64,000 nt of DNA from Jonquetella anthropi DSM 22815 (GCF_000237805.1 NZ_CM001376.1:667010-731009); one strand, 5' to 3'. Shown: positions 25,167-34,338, numbered from the stretch's first letter. Numbers and translations: made by a program. Notes: generated by a model not told the origin, from the letters alone.

Positions 25167-27032
25167 ATGAGAGAAATTCTTTTGGGGAACGAGGCGATCG
25201 CCCGAGCGATTGTCGAGGCAGGGTGCGAGGTGGCGACTGCCTATCCTGGTACGCCGTCTTCGGAGATCCTGCCGGCGGTTGCGTTTTGGGCTGATCAGTT
25301 AAAGACGAACACGGCTGTCGAATGGGGCGCCAACGAGAAAGTCGCTTTTGAGGTGGCTGTCACAGCTGCCATGTCGGGCAAACGGTCCTGCGTCGTGATG
25401 AAGCAGGTCGGCCTGAACGTGGCGGCCGACCCGTTCATGAGCACGGCCCTGATGCCTCAGCGCGGCGGGTTCCTTCTTGTCGTGTCGGACGATCCGGGCC
25501 CGCACAGCTCTCAGACCGAGCAGGATTCCAGAATGTACGCATGGTTCGCCAAGATCCCGTGCTTTGATCCGTCGTCAGTCAGCGAGGCGATGGAGATGGC
25601 CAAAGACGGTTTCGACCTGTCCGAGCGGTTCGGCATCACGGTCATGCTTCGCCCCACGGGGAAGATCGACCATGCCAAGCAGGCTGTCGAGCTGAGCGAT
25701 ATGGTTGTTCCGCCGCGTCCCGACGCCAAGTTTCAAAAAGACGCCAAACGGTGGGTCTGCCTTCCCGCGCGGGTGGTGGAGAACCATCCGCGGGTCAACC
25801 GCGTGGTGGAGGAGGTCCGTCAAGCCTTTGGGACTGAATTTGGAAAGTACAACTACGAGGTGCCCTGCGGAAGCGGCAAGGCCAAGCTCGGCGTCATCGC
25901 CGGAGGTTCGGCGTTCGCCTTTCTGACCGACCTGCTCAAGGACTTGGGGCGCGACGACGTGGACATTCTTAAAATTGGCACGCCGGTTCCTCTGCCTTGG
26001 CAGCTCTGCGACGACTTTATCGCCCGGCACCCTCGAACGCTGGTGTTGGAACAGACCTACCCGGTAATTGAGCGGCAGCTTCTGGACCGCCGGAACGTGA
26101 TGGGCCGCTGGAACGGGTACGTTCCCGGCGCGGGCGAACTGACGCCTGACGTTATCGAAGGCGTTTTGTTCCGGGCCCTCGGCGAGGAACAAACGGGGAA
26201 GGCGGACGAGCGTTTGGCTGAGGCCCGGCGGCTGATGGGCGTGGCCGACAGGCCGCCGACCTTGTGCCCCGGCTGTCCGCACCGGTCGAGCTTCTTCTCG
26301 ATTCGTCACGCGCTGCCGAAGGCGATCAACCCGTCGGATATCGGCTGCTACACCTTGGGAGTCCGTCAGGCGGCGGTCGACACGGTCATCGACATGGGCG
26401 CAGCTGTGACCGCCGCTTCAGGTCACTATTTGGCTCAAAAAGTCAACGGAACTATTGACCGGCCGATTGTGGCGACGATCGGAGACTCGACGTTCTTCCA
26501 CAGCGGCATTACTGGGCTCGTCAGCGCGGTATACAACCGGCATGCGTTCGTCCTGTGCATTCTGGACAACCGAATCACCGCTATGACCGGCGGACAGGCA
26601 AGCCCGAACACTGGCGAAAAGCTTCGCCAGGGAGACGTTGGCCTTCAGGTGGAGCTTGAGCCGCTGTGCCGAGGGTTGGGCGTGGGCTACGTGAAGACCC
26701 TCGACGCTTACGATACGGTAGGCAACGAGGAGCAGGTGCGTCAGGCGTGGAATTACGCGCTGGAGCACCAGGAGCCGACGGTTCTTGTGTTCAAGTACCC
26801 GTGCATTACCATGCTGAAGGTTCGGCCCGAACGGCGTCCTGTGACGGTAGACAAAGACACCTGCATTGGGTGTCGGATCTGCATCAATCAGTTCAACTGC
26901 CCCGGCTTGGCGTACAGCGCCGAGACGAAGAAAGTCTCTGTTGACGAGCGGTACTGCGTCAGCTGCGGCGTCTGCACCGCCGTATGTCCGCACGGAGCAA
27001 TCCGCCGCCGTGATGAAGGGAGAGATGCCTGA
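25167..27032 (+). CDS. iorA: indolepyruvate:ferredoxin oxidoreductase, alpha subunit
   Basis: 621 aa. The N-terminal pyrimidine-binding domain (GNEAIARAIVEAGCEVATAYPGTPSSEI split at residues 6-33) is followed by the TPP-binding half with LCPGCPHRSSF, DIGCYTLG, GDSTFFHSGITGL and LDNRITAMTGGQ. Two ferredoxin-type 4Fe-4S motifs close the protein (CIGCRICINQFNCP and CVSCGVCTAVCPHG). It decarboxylates aryl- or other 2-oxoacids to acyl-CoA and reduces ferredoxin. ATG 25167 has SD GGGGGGAG; a GTG 18 bases upstream is less likely. The stop and the iorB start overlap (TGATG). Confidence 0.96.
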   Translation: MREILLGNEAIARAIVEAGCEVATAYPGTPSSEILPAVAFWADQLKTNTAVEWGANEKVAFEVAVTAAMSGKRSCVVMKQVGLNVAADPFMSTALMPQRGGFLLVVSDDPGPHSSQTEQDSRMYAWFAKIPCFDPSSVSEAMEMAKDGFDLSERFGITVMLRPTGKIDHAKQAVELSDMVVPPRPDAKFQKDAKRWVCLPARVVENHPRVNRVVEEVRQAFGTEFGKYNYEVPCGSGKAKLGVIAGGSAFAFLTDLLKDLGRDDVDILKIGTPVPLPWQLCDDFIARHPRTLVLEQTYPVIERQLLDRRNVMGRWNGYVPGAGELTPDVIEGVLFRALGEEQTGKADERLAEARRLMGVADRPPTLCPGCPHRSSFFSIRHALPKAINPSDIGCYTLGVRQAAVDTVIDMGAAVTAASGHYLAQKVNGTIDRPIVATIGDSTFFHSGITGLVSAVYNRHAFVLCILDNRITAMTGGQASPNTGEKLRQGDVGLQVELEPLCRGLGVGYVKTLDAYDTVGNEEQVRQAWNYALEHQEPTVLVFKYPCITMLKVRPERRPVTVDKDTCIGCRICINQFNCPGLAYSAETKKVSVDERYCVSCGVCTAVCPHGAIRRRDEGRDA

Positions 27033-27598
27033 TGCAGTACGTCATCGTTGGGACTGGCGGACAGGGCGTCCTTTTTGCCAGCAAGGTCCTTGGATATCTG
27101 GCACTGAAGAACGGGCAGAAGGTGCTGGCCAGCGAAGTTCACGGCATGGCTCAGCGAGGCGGTAGCGTGGTCAGCCACTTTAAAGTGGGAGATTACAGCT
27201 CGCCGCTTGTGACGCCGGGGCACGCGGACGTCATTCTGGCGTTTGACCAGAACGAGGCGGCCCGGAGCCTTGAGTTCCTTCACAGCGACGGCACGGTGGT
27301 CGTCAACCTGCACGACACGAAGGCGTGGAATAACGCGCCTTTGGCTGGCTGGCTGGCCGACAATCAGATACGAGTCTGCGCCATGGAGGGCTACGAGATT
27401 CTCAAAAGACATATGGGCGGCCGTTTCCTGTTCATGAACGTGCTGATTCTTGGTGCCCTCGTCGCTTCAGGCGTCGCCGGCATCAGCTACGACGAAATGG
27501 AGGCGGCTGTCGGAGCCTTGGCGCCTGAAAAGTTTAAGGCCGACAACCTGAAGGTGCTGAAGCTGGGCTACGACGCGGTGATGAGCCGCAAGGAGTGA
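27032..27598 (+). CDS. iorB: indolepyruvate:ferredoxin oxidoreductase, beta subunit
   Basis: 188 aa gamma-type domain of the 2-oxoacid oxidoreductases. It opens with YVIVGTGGQGVLFASKVLG, the family's nucleotide-binding loop, then EVHGMAQRGGSVVSHFK, the CoA-side signature. It forms the IorAB heterocomplex and is translationally coupled to iorA by the 1-base overlap. Confidence 0.96.
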   Translation: MQYVIVGTGGQGVLFASKVLGYLALKNGQKVLASEVHGMAQRGGSVVSHFKVGDYSSPLVTPGHADVILAFDQNEAARSLEFLHSDGTVVVNLHDTKAWNNAPLAGWLADNQIRVCAMEGYEILKRHMGGRFLFMNVLILGALVASGVAGISYDEMEAAVGALAPEKFKADNLKVLKLGYDAVMSRKE

Positions 27599-27602
27599 GA
27601 GC

Positions 27603-28697
27603 GTGAGCTATCAAATTCTGGCAATCAACCCGGGTTCAACCAGCACGAAGGTCGCGTGGTTCTGCGACGATAAACCGCTTTGGAGTGAGACGATCGCTCA
27701 CGACGCCGCTGAAACGAGCAAGTATCCCAGAGCGGCGGACCAGTACGACTTTCGGCTGAAGGCCGTGAAAGACTGCGTCGCTTCCCACGGGAGCCATCTC
27801 GAAGACCTGTCGGCCGCAATCGGCCGGGGCGGCATTATCGACCCGCTTCCCGGCGGAACGTACCGGGTTGACGAGGCTCTTGTCGCTCGGCTACAGACCG
27901 GCAAGCCGTGGGACCACGCGTCCTGCCTCGGCGGCCGGATTGCCTACGGCCTAGCGGAGCCGCTGGGGAAGCCGGCGTACATCATTGACCCAGTTTCGGT
28001 TGACGAGCTGTGTCCCGAGGCTCGCCTTTCCGGCCTGCCTCAGACGCCGCGGGTATCCCTCGTCCACGCGCTGAACGTGAAGGCGACCGTCCGTCGGGCG
28101 GCTCATGATCTCGGGCTTGACTGGCAGAAGGCGAACTTCGTCGTCGCCCACTTGGGCGGCGGCGTGACGATTTGCGCTCACGCCAAAGGGCGCATCATCG
28201 ATTTCGACAGCGGAAACGACGGGGGCCCGATGTCACCCGAACGGGCCGGTCGGCTGCCGGCGATTGAGATCGTCAAATTGTGCTTTGAAAGCGGGCTGTC
28301 CCAGAGCGCCCTGAAAAAGTATCTGGCCGGCGGAAGCGGAATTAAAGCGTGGCTCGGCACTCACGACGTTCGGGCTGTCCGTCAAATGGCGACAGACGGG
28401 GACGCTAAGGCGCAGCTGATCTTAGACGCGTTCGCGTATCAGGTCGCGTGTTCGATGGGTATGATGGCGGCCAGTTTGTCCGGAGACGTGGACGCCCTTC
28501 TGTTCACCGGCGGCATATCGCACGACTCTGAGCTTGTGGCCGCGATCGAGCGCCGGGTCGGCTGGATTGCCCCGTGTCTGATTTATCCCGGAGAGGACGA
28601 GATGGCTGCTCTCTGCGGCGGCGCCCTACGGGTCTTTCAGGGATTAGAAACGGCGCGGGACTATCGGTCCAGCGTGCTGAAACGGGAATCGAATTAA
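27603..28697 (+). CDS. buk: butyrate kinase (first copy)
   Basis: 364 aa of the ASKHA acetate/butyrate kinase family. Phosphate-1 loop LAINPGSTSTKVAWF, AIGRGGIIDPLPGGTY, the ATP-binding FVVAHLGGGVTICAHAKGRI and VDALLFTGGISH are all present. It converts acyl-phosphate and ADP to carboxylate and ATP. Five bases downstream of iorB and 12 before ptb; with these it completes oxidation of an amino-acid-derived 2-oxoacid with ATP gain. Substrate could be branched-chain or aryl acyl-phosphate rather than butyryl-phosphate. Confidence 0.93.
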   Translation: MSYQILAINPGSTSTKVAWFCDDKPLWSETIAHDAAETSKYPRAADQYDFRLKAVKDCVASHGSHLEDLSAAIGRGGIIDPLPGGTYRVDEALVARLQTGKPWDHASCLGGRIAYGLAEPLGKPAYIIDPVSVDELCPEARLSGLPQTPRVSLVHALNVKATVRRAAHDLGLDWQKANFVVAHLGGGVTICAHAKGRIIDFDSGNDGGPMSPERAGRLPAIEIVKLCFESGLSQSALKKYLAGGSGIKAWLGTHDVRAVRQMATDGDAKAQLILDAFAYQVACSMGMMAASLSGDVDALLFTGGISHDSELVAAIERRVGWIAPCLIYPGEDEMAALCGGALRVFQGLETARDYRSSVLKRESN

Positions 28698-28709
28698 GGA
28701 GACCGAATC

Positions 28710-29615
28710 ATGAGCTTTTCGCACCTTACTGATTTATATGCCCTGTCGAGCCGCGGCGGCGTGAGGCGGCTCGCGGCAGTATGTCCCTACGAGGCCGACG
28801 CGCTGGAAGCCATTGCTGAAGCTCACCGTCGGGGGCTTGTTGACGCCCGTCTGGTAGGTGACGAAGGCCGCATTCGCGGCAAGGCGGCGGAACTGGGGCT
28901 TGACCTTTCAGGATGCTCGTTTATTCCGGCTTCAGACGATTATCAAGCCGCCCAGTTGGCGGTCACGGCGGTTTCTTCCGGCGAGGCCGACTTGCTGATG
29001 AAGGGCATGATCAAGACGGCGTCGCTGCTCAAGGCCGTTCTCAACAAAGAATGGGGACTGCGGAGCGGAGCGCTGCTTTCCCACCTCGCCATCGTGGAGC
29101 CGGACGGCATCGGTCGGCCGATTGGAATCACCGACGGCGGGATGAACATCGCCCCGGATCTGGCGGCGAAAGAGGCCATCATCGCCAACGCTGTTGAGTG
29201 CTTTCACCAGTTGGGAGTCGCGTGTCCCAAGGTGGCGTGCTTGGCGGCGGTCGAGGTCGTTAACCCGGACATGCCGGCGACGGGAGACGCGGCGGCCCTG
29301 ACGGCGATGAACCGGCGCGGGCAGATTTCAGGCTGCCTCGTCGACGGGCCGTTGGCGTTGGATAACGCGGTTGACGCCGCGGCGGCCAAGACGAAGGGGA
29401 TTGATTCGCCAGTCGCCGGCCAGGCGGATATCCTGCTGGTTCCCTCGATTGAGCCGGGCAACATGGTGGGGAAGACCGTCATGTTCCTCGCTCGGAAGTC
29501 GTGCGCCGGCGTCATCTTGGGGGCAAAGGCCCCGGTTGTGATGACGAGCCGTTTTGACTCCATGGAGTCAAAACTCCTGTCAATTTCTTTAGGCGCGGCG
29601 ATAGCCCGCCGGTAA
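28710..29615 (+). CDS. ptb: phosphate butyryltransferase (first copy)
   Basis: 301 aa of the Pta/Ptb family. LLMKGMIKTASLLKAVLNKEWGL, ACPKVACLAAVEVVNPDMPAT split over residues 171-192, and ADILLVPSIEPGNMVGKT are the typical active-site and CoA-binding segments. It transfers phosphate to acyl-CoA, making acyl-phosphate for the kinase encoded just upstream. SD AAGGAG is present. Shares long identical stretches with the second copy at 30.7 kb. Confidence 0.93.
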   Translation: MSFSHLTDLYALSSRGGVRRLAAVCPYEADALEAIAEAHRRGLVDARLVGDEGRIRGKAAELGLDLSGCSFIPASDDYQAAQLAVTAVSSGEADLLMKGMIKTASLLKAVLNKEWGLRSGALLSHLAIVEPDGIGRPIGITDGGMNIAPDLAAKEAIIANAVECFHQLGVACPKVACLAAVEVVNPDMPATGDAAALTAMNRRGQISGCLVDGPLALDNAVDAAAAKTKGIDSPVAGQADILLVPSIEPGNMVGKTVMFLARKSCAGVILGAKAPVVMTSRFDSMESKLLSISLGAAIARR

Positions 29616-29654
29616 GTGTGAGAGAAGGCATCGGCTGAGAGGGGAGAACCGGCA

Positions 29655-30584
29655 GTGTCAAAAACGGTAAAAGGCTGTCTGCTCGCTGGGTTGACTGGGA
29701 TTTTGTGGGCTCTCAGCAGCCCAATATCAAAGTACCTCGGACGGCGGGGAACAGACATCCTGAATGTGACGCTGATTCGCGTCGTGCTCACGTCCGTTCT
29801 GCTGGCGGCGTGGTTTTTGCTGAAACGACGGGAACTGTTTCGGATAGATCTGAAACTTTTTGCCGTGTTGTTCCTCTTCGGCCCGTTTCTTGGGGTGGGG
29901 CTGTACTACGGTTTCGGCATGTCGGCAGTTTACTTGCCTGTGGCGACGGCTCTGGTGATTCACTACACCTTCCCGATGATGGTCACGGTAACGGCCGCGC
30001 TGCTGCTCAAGGAGCGGCCTACCCGAAGCGACGTGCACTCCGCGCTGCTCATCATCGTCGGCGTGGTGCTGTGCGCGTTCACTCCCCAATGGACGATCGA
30101 CACGACAGTCTCACTTCCCGGTGTGCTGTGGGGATTCGCCGCCGTGGTCGGCATGGTGGGACAGACCCTGTTCAGCCGCTTGGTGGTGAGGCAGGGAAAA
30201 ATCAGCTCGCTGACGCAGCTGTTTTACGTTCACATCTCGGCGGCGTTTTGGCTGGCGGTTTATCGTCTTTTCGTTGACTGTGCGCCGCTGTCGAAATTGA
30301 CTGCAGTCGACTTGAGTTGCACGCTCGTTCAGGCTGTGTGTTCCAGCCTGATCGCCTACGCGGCGTATGGGTTTGCGATGATCTTTATTCCAGCCTCAAC
30401 GGCCAGCATGATGGCGTCCGGGGAAATCGTCGGAGCTGTGGCTATCGCCGCCGTCGCCTTGGGCGAGTGGCCGACCGTGCCGCACCTGTTGGGCTGCGCG
30501 GCTGTGATGACAGCAATCTGCGTCTCGGCCGCCGGGCAGCGCAAGCGGGAGCGTTTTAGCGTCACGCCGTCCGACGTGGCCTGA
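29655..30584 (+). CDS. EamA/DMT-family transporter
   Basis: 309 aa with ten hydrophobic segments and two internally repeated EamA halves (first opening GCLLAGLTGILWALSSPISK, second near VLWGFAAVVGMVGQTLFSRLV). Drug/metabolite transporters of this kind export amino acids or small organic compounds. Its place between two ptb-buk sets suggests it exports a fermentation product or moves an amino acid; this is inference. GTG start at 29655 after SD GAGGGGAG. Confidence 0.87.
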   Translation: MSKTVKGCLLAGLTGILWALSSPISKYLGRRGTDILNVTLIRVVLTSVLLAAWFLLKRRELFRIDLKLFAVLFLFGPFLGVGLYYGFGMSAVYLPVATALVIHYTFPMMVTVTAALLLKERPTRSDVHSALLIIVGVVLCAFTPQWTIDTTVSLPGVLWGFAAVVGMVGQTLFSRLVVRQGKISSLTQLFYVHISAAFWLAVYRLFVDCAPLSKLTAVDLSCTLVQAVCSSLIAYAAYGFAMIFIPASTASMMASGEIVGAVAIAAVALGEWPTVPHLLGCAAVMTAICVSAAGQRKRERFSVTPSDVA

Positions 30585-30689
30585 ACGGGGAAAATAATGT
30601 AAAATTAACCGGTATGACGAAATATTGTGGTATTTTGCGGCTTCTGGGCTTGGGAGGCCGACATAATCTGAAAGGGGACATGTGCAATT

Positions 30690-31616
30690 ATGGAACAGAT
30701 TCGGTCGTTGAGCGCACTTCTTGAGCACGCCAAAAAGATCACCGCAGAGAAGGGGCCGAAACGGATCAGCGTGGCGAAAGCCGACGATCCGGGGTTGCTG
30801 ACGGCGCTTGAGCAGGCTCGGTCGTGCGGGATGGCGACGTTTGTGCTGACCGGCGACGAGGACAAGATCAAAGCGGCGGCCCAGCAGGCGAACGTCGACT
30901 TGGCGAGCTATCAGATCATCAACGTGACCAACGAGCCGGAAATGGGATTGGCTGCCGTCAAGGAAGTGTCCGGCGGCAAGGCGGATATTTACATGAAGGG
31001 GCAGATTCACACGAACCACTTCCTTCGCGGCATGCTCAACAAAGAGGTTGGGCTCCGCATGGGAAAGAACACCATCTCTCACTGCTACTTCCACCACATC
31101 GAGGGATTCGATCGGATCCTCTTCATCTCCGACGCAGCGTTCAACATGTACCCCGATCTGGCTCAGAAAGCCGACATCGTCAAGAACACGGTCAAGCTGG
31201 CCAAGGCGTTCGGCGTCCAGTGCCCGAAGGTGGCGTGCTTGGCGGCCGTCGAAGTGGTGAACCCCGACATGCCGGCCACGCTCGACGCAGCGGCTCTGGC
31301 GGCGATGGGAAACCGTGGGCAGATCCCCGGCTGCATCATCGACGGGCCGTTTGCCCTCGACAACGCGATCAACGAAGAGTCGGCCAAGACGAAGGGCATC
31401 ACGTCGCCGGTGGCTGGCAAGGCTGATATTCTGCTCGTCCCGAACATCGAGGCGGGCAACATGATGGCCAAGGCAATCGTTTACTTCACCAAGAACGAGA
31501 CCGCCGGGCTGATTTTGGGCGCAGCCGCCCCGATTATCCTGACGAGCCGCGCAGACTCGCCGCGGACGAAGCTCACCTCGATCGCCGCTGCCGTTACTCT
31601 GGCGGACAACAAGTAA
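30690..31616 (+). CDS. ptb: phosphate butyryltransferase (second copy)
   Basis: 308 aa. It keeps IYMKGQIHTNHFLRGMLNKEVGL, the QCPKVACLAAVEVVNPDMPAT segment and LLVPNIEAGNMMAKA. The CoA-side region differs from copy one (FHHIEGFDRILFISDAAFNM against an equivalent ITDGGMN stretch), suggesting a different acyl preference. SD AAAGGGGA upstream. It ends at a strong terminator, so unlike copy one it is not cotranscribed with the kinase that follows unless by readthrough. Confidence 0.93.
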   Translation: MEQIRSLSALLEHAKKITAEKGPKRISVAKADDPGLLTALEQARSCGMATFVLTGDEDKIKAAAQQANVDLASYQIINVTNEPEMGLAAVKEVSGGKADIYMKGQIHTNHFLRGMLNKEVGLRMGKNTISHCYFHHIEGFDRILFISDAAFNMYPDLAQKADIVKNTVKLAKAFGVQCPKVACLAAVEVVNPDMPATLDAAALAAMGNRGQIPGCIIDGPFALDNAINEESAKTKGITSPVAGKADILLVPNIEAGNMMAKAIVYFTKNETAGLILGAAAPIILTSRADSPRTKLTSIAAAVTLADNK

Positions 31617-31622
31617 ATAGCA

Positions 31623-31658
31623 GGCTGTCTCCTCAGGGCAGAGGAGACAGCCTTTTTT
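31623..31658 (+). terminator. intrinsic terminator after second ptb
   Basis: A 12-bp perfect stem GGCTGTCTCCTC/GAGGAGACAGCC (31623-31634 with 31641-31652) and six T. Confidence 0.92.
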
Positions 31659-31722
31659 GCGATCGCTTTCAGCTGACGTCCGAGCGGGCCGCGCCTGAAA
31701 CAGGCGTGTCAATCCCGGCGGC

Positions 31723-31751
31723 TGGACAGACGGAGACGGCGGGCATAAACT
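31723..31751 (+). promoter_or_regulatory. candidate promoter of second buk
   Basis: TGGACA (31723-31728), 17 bp, TAAACT (31746-31751), 95 bp before the ATG. Confidence 0.45.
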
Positions 31752-31846
31752 AGTTCCGCAGGAGTTGATTTGCCGCCGCTGTCTAGGCGGCGCTCAAGGC
31801 GGTTGGTTCATGCCGATGACCGAGCAGAAGGGGGAACGTTCGTTCG

Positions 31847-32917
31847 ATGAAAGTTCTAGCTATCAATCCTGGTTCGACCAGCACGAAAGTTGGATTGTTT
31901 GAGGACGGAAAACTGCTGTGGGATCACACGGACAGATTCGACAGCGACGTGATTGGAAAGTTCGCCACGATTGCCGACCAGAAAGACTTCCGCCGTGAGG
32001 GCATCGAAAAAATCATGGCCGACCACGGCGTGGCCCTGTCGGACGTGGACGCGTTTGTGGGGCGCGGCGGCCTGCTTCGTCCTATGCTCAGCGGGACGTA
32101 CGACGTGAACGACGCCATGCTCGACGACCTGAAGTCGGACCGATACGGCCGTCACGCCGCGAACTTGGGCGGTCAGCTGGCTAAAGACCTGGCGGCTAAG
32201 GGCGGCTGCAACCGAGCCTACATCGTTGATCCCGTCGTGGTCGACGAGATGATGGACGTGGCGCGGATCACAGGGTTGCCCGACGTGCCGCGCCGCAGCG
32301 TGTTTCACGCGCTCAACCAGAAAGCTATCTGCCGCCGGGCTGCCGCCGACATGGGGAAGCGCTTTGACCAGTGCCGGATGATCGTCGCTCATATGGGCGG
32401 CGGCATCACCGTCGGCGCTCACGAGAACGGCCGGGTCATCGACGTGAGCAACGGCTTGGACGGCGAAGGGCCGTTCAGCCCTGAGCGCGCCGGCAGTCTG
32501 CCGTCAGGGCCGCTGATCGACCTTGCGATGAGCGGCCAGTACACCCGCGCCCAGCTCGCGAAGATGATTGCAGGCAAGGGCGGGCTGGTGGCCCATTTGG
32601 ACACCAATGACCTCCGGGAAGTGGAACGGCGTATCGCTTCGGGGGACAAAAAGGCTCAAGCTGTCTACGAGGCCATGGCGTACAACGTGGCGAAGGAGAT
32701 CGGCGCCAGAGCGGTCGCACTGAACGGGCAGGTTGACGCGGTCGTCCTGACCGGCGGTCTGGCTCACAGCGCCAAGTTCTGTGATCTGATCGTTTCGCGG
32801 GTCAGCTTCATCGCGCCGGTCAAAATTTATCCCGGCGAGGATGAACTGCAGGCTCTGGCCGACGGGGCGTTCCGCGTCCTGAAGGGCGAAGAGACGGCAA
32901 AGACGTACGGGGCGTAG
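31847..32917 (+). CDS. buk: butyrate kinase (second copy)
   Basis: 356 aa. LAINPGSTSTKVGLFEDGKLLW, AFVGRGGLLRPMLSGTY, MIVAHMGGGITVGAHENGRV and VDAVVLTGGLAHS define the kinase. It is a paralog of the kinase at 27.6 kb and, being preceded by its own promoter, is likely expressed independently. With the second Ptb it may serve butyrate or branched-chain acids while the ior-linked pair serves aryl acids; that division is inference. Confidence 0.94.
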   Translation: MKVLAINPGSTSTKVGLFEDGKLLWDHTDRFDSDVIGKFATIADQKDFRREGIEKIMADHGVALSDVDAFVGRGGLLRPMLSGTYDVNDAMLDDLKSDRYGRHAANLGGQLAKDLAAKGGCNRAYIVDPVVVDEMMDVARITGLPDVPRRSVFHALNQKAICRRAAADMGKRFDQCRMIVAHMGGGITVGAHENGRVIDVSNGLDGEGPFSPERAGSLPSGPLIDLAMSGQYTRAQLAKMIAGKGGLVAHLDTNDLREVERRIASGDKKAQAVYEAMAYNVAKEIGARAVALNGQVDAVVLTGGLAHSAKFCDLIVSRVSFIAPVKIYPGEDELQALADGAFRVLKGEETAKTYGA

Positions 32918-32921
32918 GTCG

Positions 32922-33305
32922 GTGGCACAAAAGACGATCGAGACGGCCCTGAGCCCAAAGTGGATTCTGCGGCTGACCTGCCTGCCGTGGGCGTGGTTTG
33001 TGTGCCTGTCCGATTTTCTCCTGCCAGTTCGAAACGGCCTTCTGTTCGTCGTGCTGCCGATGATCGCCCTGCCGTGCTGGGCGTGCTGGGTAGGGCGTAA
33101 GGCCCGGCTGGGCCGGCAGGTCGTCGGGGCCATGGTCCTGTCGTGCGCCTTGTCGGTTCTTTTGACGTGGCTGACCCCTTTGGACTGGGGATACTACTTT
33201 AAGCCCCTGACGCCCGTTCAGGCCTCGGGGCTGTTCGCCGCGTCAGTAGCGATCCCAGCGGCTCTGCTGTGGCGCTTTGCAGAAGCGCCTGAGAGCGCCG
33301 ATTGA
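32922..33305 (+). CDS. small membrane protein of unknown function
   Basis: 127 aa with about four hydrophobic segments (around WAWFVCLSDFLL, LLFVVLPMIALPCWACW, VVGAMVLSCALSVLLTWL and GLFAASVAIPAALLW). GTG start 5 bases after the buk stop, so probably cotranscribed. No family recognised. Confidence 0.65.
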   Translation: MAQKTIETALSPKWILRLTCLPWAWFVCLSDFLLPVRNGLLFVVLPMIALPCWACWVGRKARLGRQVVGAMVLSCALSVLLTWLTPLDWGYYFKPLTPVQASGLFAASVAIPAALLWRFAEAPESAD

Positions 33306-33313
33306 AAGGTAAA

Positions 33314-33349
33314 AAAAAAGTCCCGCCGCAAACGCGGCGGGACTTTTTT
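33314..33349. terminator. bidirectional terminator
   Basis: A 10-bp perfect stem GTCCCGCCGC/GCGGCGGGAC (33320-33329 with 33334-33343), AAAC loop, flanked by an A run and a T run, serving the convergent genes ending at 33305 and 33348. Confidence 0.92.
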
Positions 33350-34334
33350 ATCGGTCAAGCAGGTAGTTTTGAAGCGCTTCGCCGGTCAGTCCGGCGCCGA
33401 TGCCGACGGCCAGCTTGATCCGCGCCCGAAGCGGCGACAGGTCTCCGCCGTCGAGGGCTCCCATCTCGTGGAGCTTAAAGAAGCTGCCTTCGAAGGTCGA
33501 ATGGGTCGTCACCCGACCGTTGGGACAGCGGGACGTGACGACAACCGGGATGTCCGCCTTGAGAAGCGTCCTGATGTAGGGGACCCAGCCGGGCAGGACG
33601 TTGCCGCCGCCGAAGCCGGATATCACCAGACCGGAAAGGTTTGCCGCGTCTTCGGCCAGCGACGCCATGACGCGCTCGCCGGATCCCAGAGACGAGTAGA
33701 TCAACTCCACGTTTCGTGCCGGGATCGTTGAGCTGTCGAGGGTCTTGGTCCGATGGGGCCGTTGCCAAATGATGACTTTTCCGTCCAGAATTTCGCCGAT
33801 GGCCTCGTTGGTCGGCCCGGTGTAGGAGGCCCGTCCGCAGTTGGTGAACTCCATCAGGTTTCGGGCGGGGAAAAGCTCGCCTTGGGCGCAGACCAATGGG
33901 CCCAGCCCCCAACACTCCTGAGAGCCTGCCGCGAGCAGCGCCTCGTTGAGGACGGCTCGGGCGTCGCTGCCCAGCTTGCCGTCCGGCAGCTTGCCGGCGG
34001 CAAAAATGAGCGGCTGTGGGTAGCCCCACAGCAGGTCGGCTAAGTAGCAGATCTCGTCTAGCGTGTCCGTGCCGGCCAGCACGACCACGCCCTGCCGCCC
34101 CTCGACGATTTGTCCGCTCAGCAGGGTGACAAGGTCTGAGGTCAGGCGGACTGTAAAGTGGCTGCTCGGCTGTCTTGTCCAGTCGACGATAGAGAGCCCC
34201 TCGCGAAGCGGCTCGGGAATCCAAGAGAGAAGTTCGTCCCCGGTTACTCCAGGAGAGACGGCGTAGTGACTGCCGTCAAGCGACATGGTCAGCTCGCCGC
34301 CGGCGATGACGAGCGCAATGTTCGAGGCCGCCAT
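33348..34334 (-). CDS. asparaginase-fold protein with altered active site
   Basis: 328 aa of the bacterial asparaginase/GatD fold. The second active-site loop is recognisable as VVLAGTDTLDE (Thr-Asp of the T89-D90 pair), and the C-terminal domain holds LVISGFGGGNVLPGW and VVVTSRCPNGRV. In the N-terminal loop, however, the usual A-T-G-G-T-I reads I-A-G-G-E-L, so the nucleophilic Thr12 equivalent is Glu, and no clear Lys162 equivalent is seen. It may be inactive, act on another substrate, or bind a ligand. It follows the LUD gene by 4 bases. Confidence 0.75.
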   Translation of the reverse strand: MAASNIALVIAGGELTMSLDGSHYAVSPGVTGDELLSWIPEPLREGLSIVDWTRQPSSHFTVRLTSDLVTLLSGQIVEGRQGVVVLAGTDTLDEICYLADLLWGYPQPLIFAAGKLPDGKLGSDARAVLNEALLAAGSQECWGLGPLVCAQGELFPARNLMEFTNCGRASYTGPTNEAIGEILDGKVIIWQRPHRTKTLDSSTIPARNVELIYSSLGSGERVMASLAEDAANLSGLVISGFGGGNVLPGWVPYIRTLLKADIPVVVTSRCPNGRVTTHSTFEGSFFKLHEMGALDGGDLSPLRARIKLAVGIGAGLTGEALQNYLLDR

Positions 34335-34338
34335 GACG

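Noticed and set aside
30396-31712. 438-aa minus-strand open frame
   Set aside because: Antisense to ptb and the exporter end, and crosses the ptb terminator.
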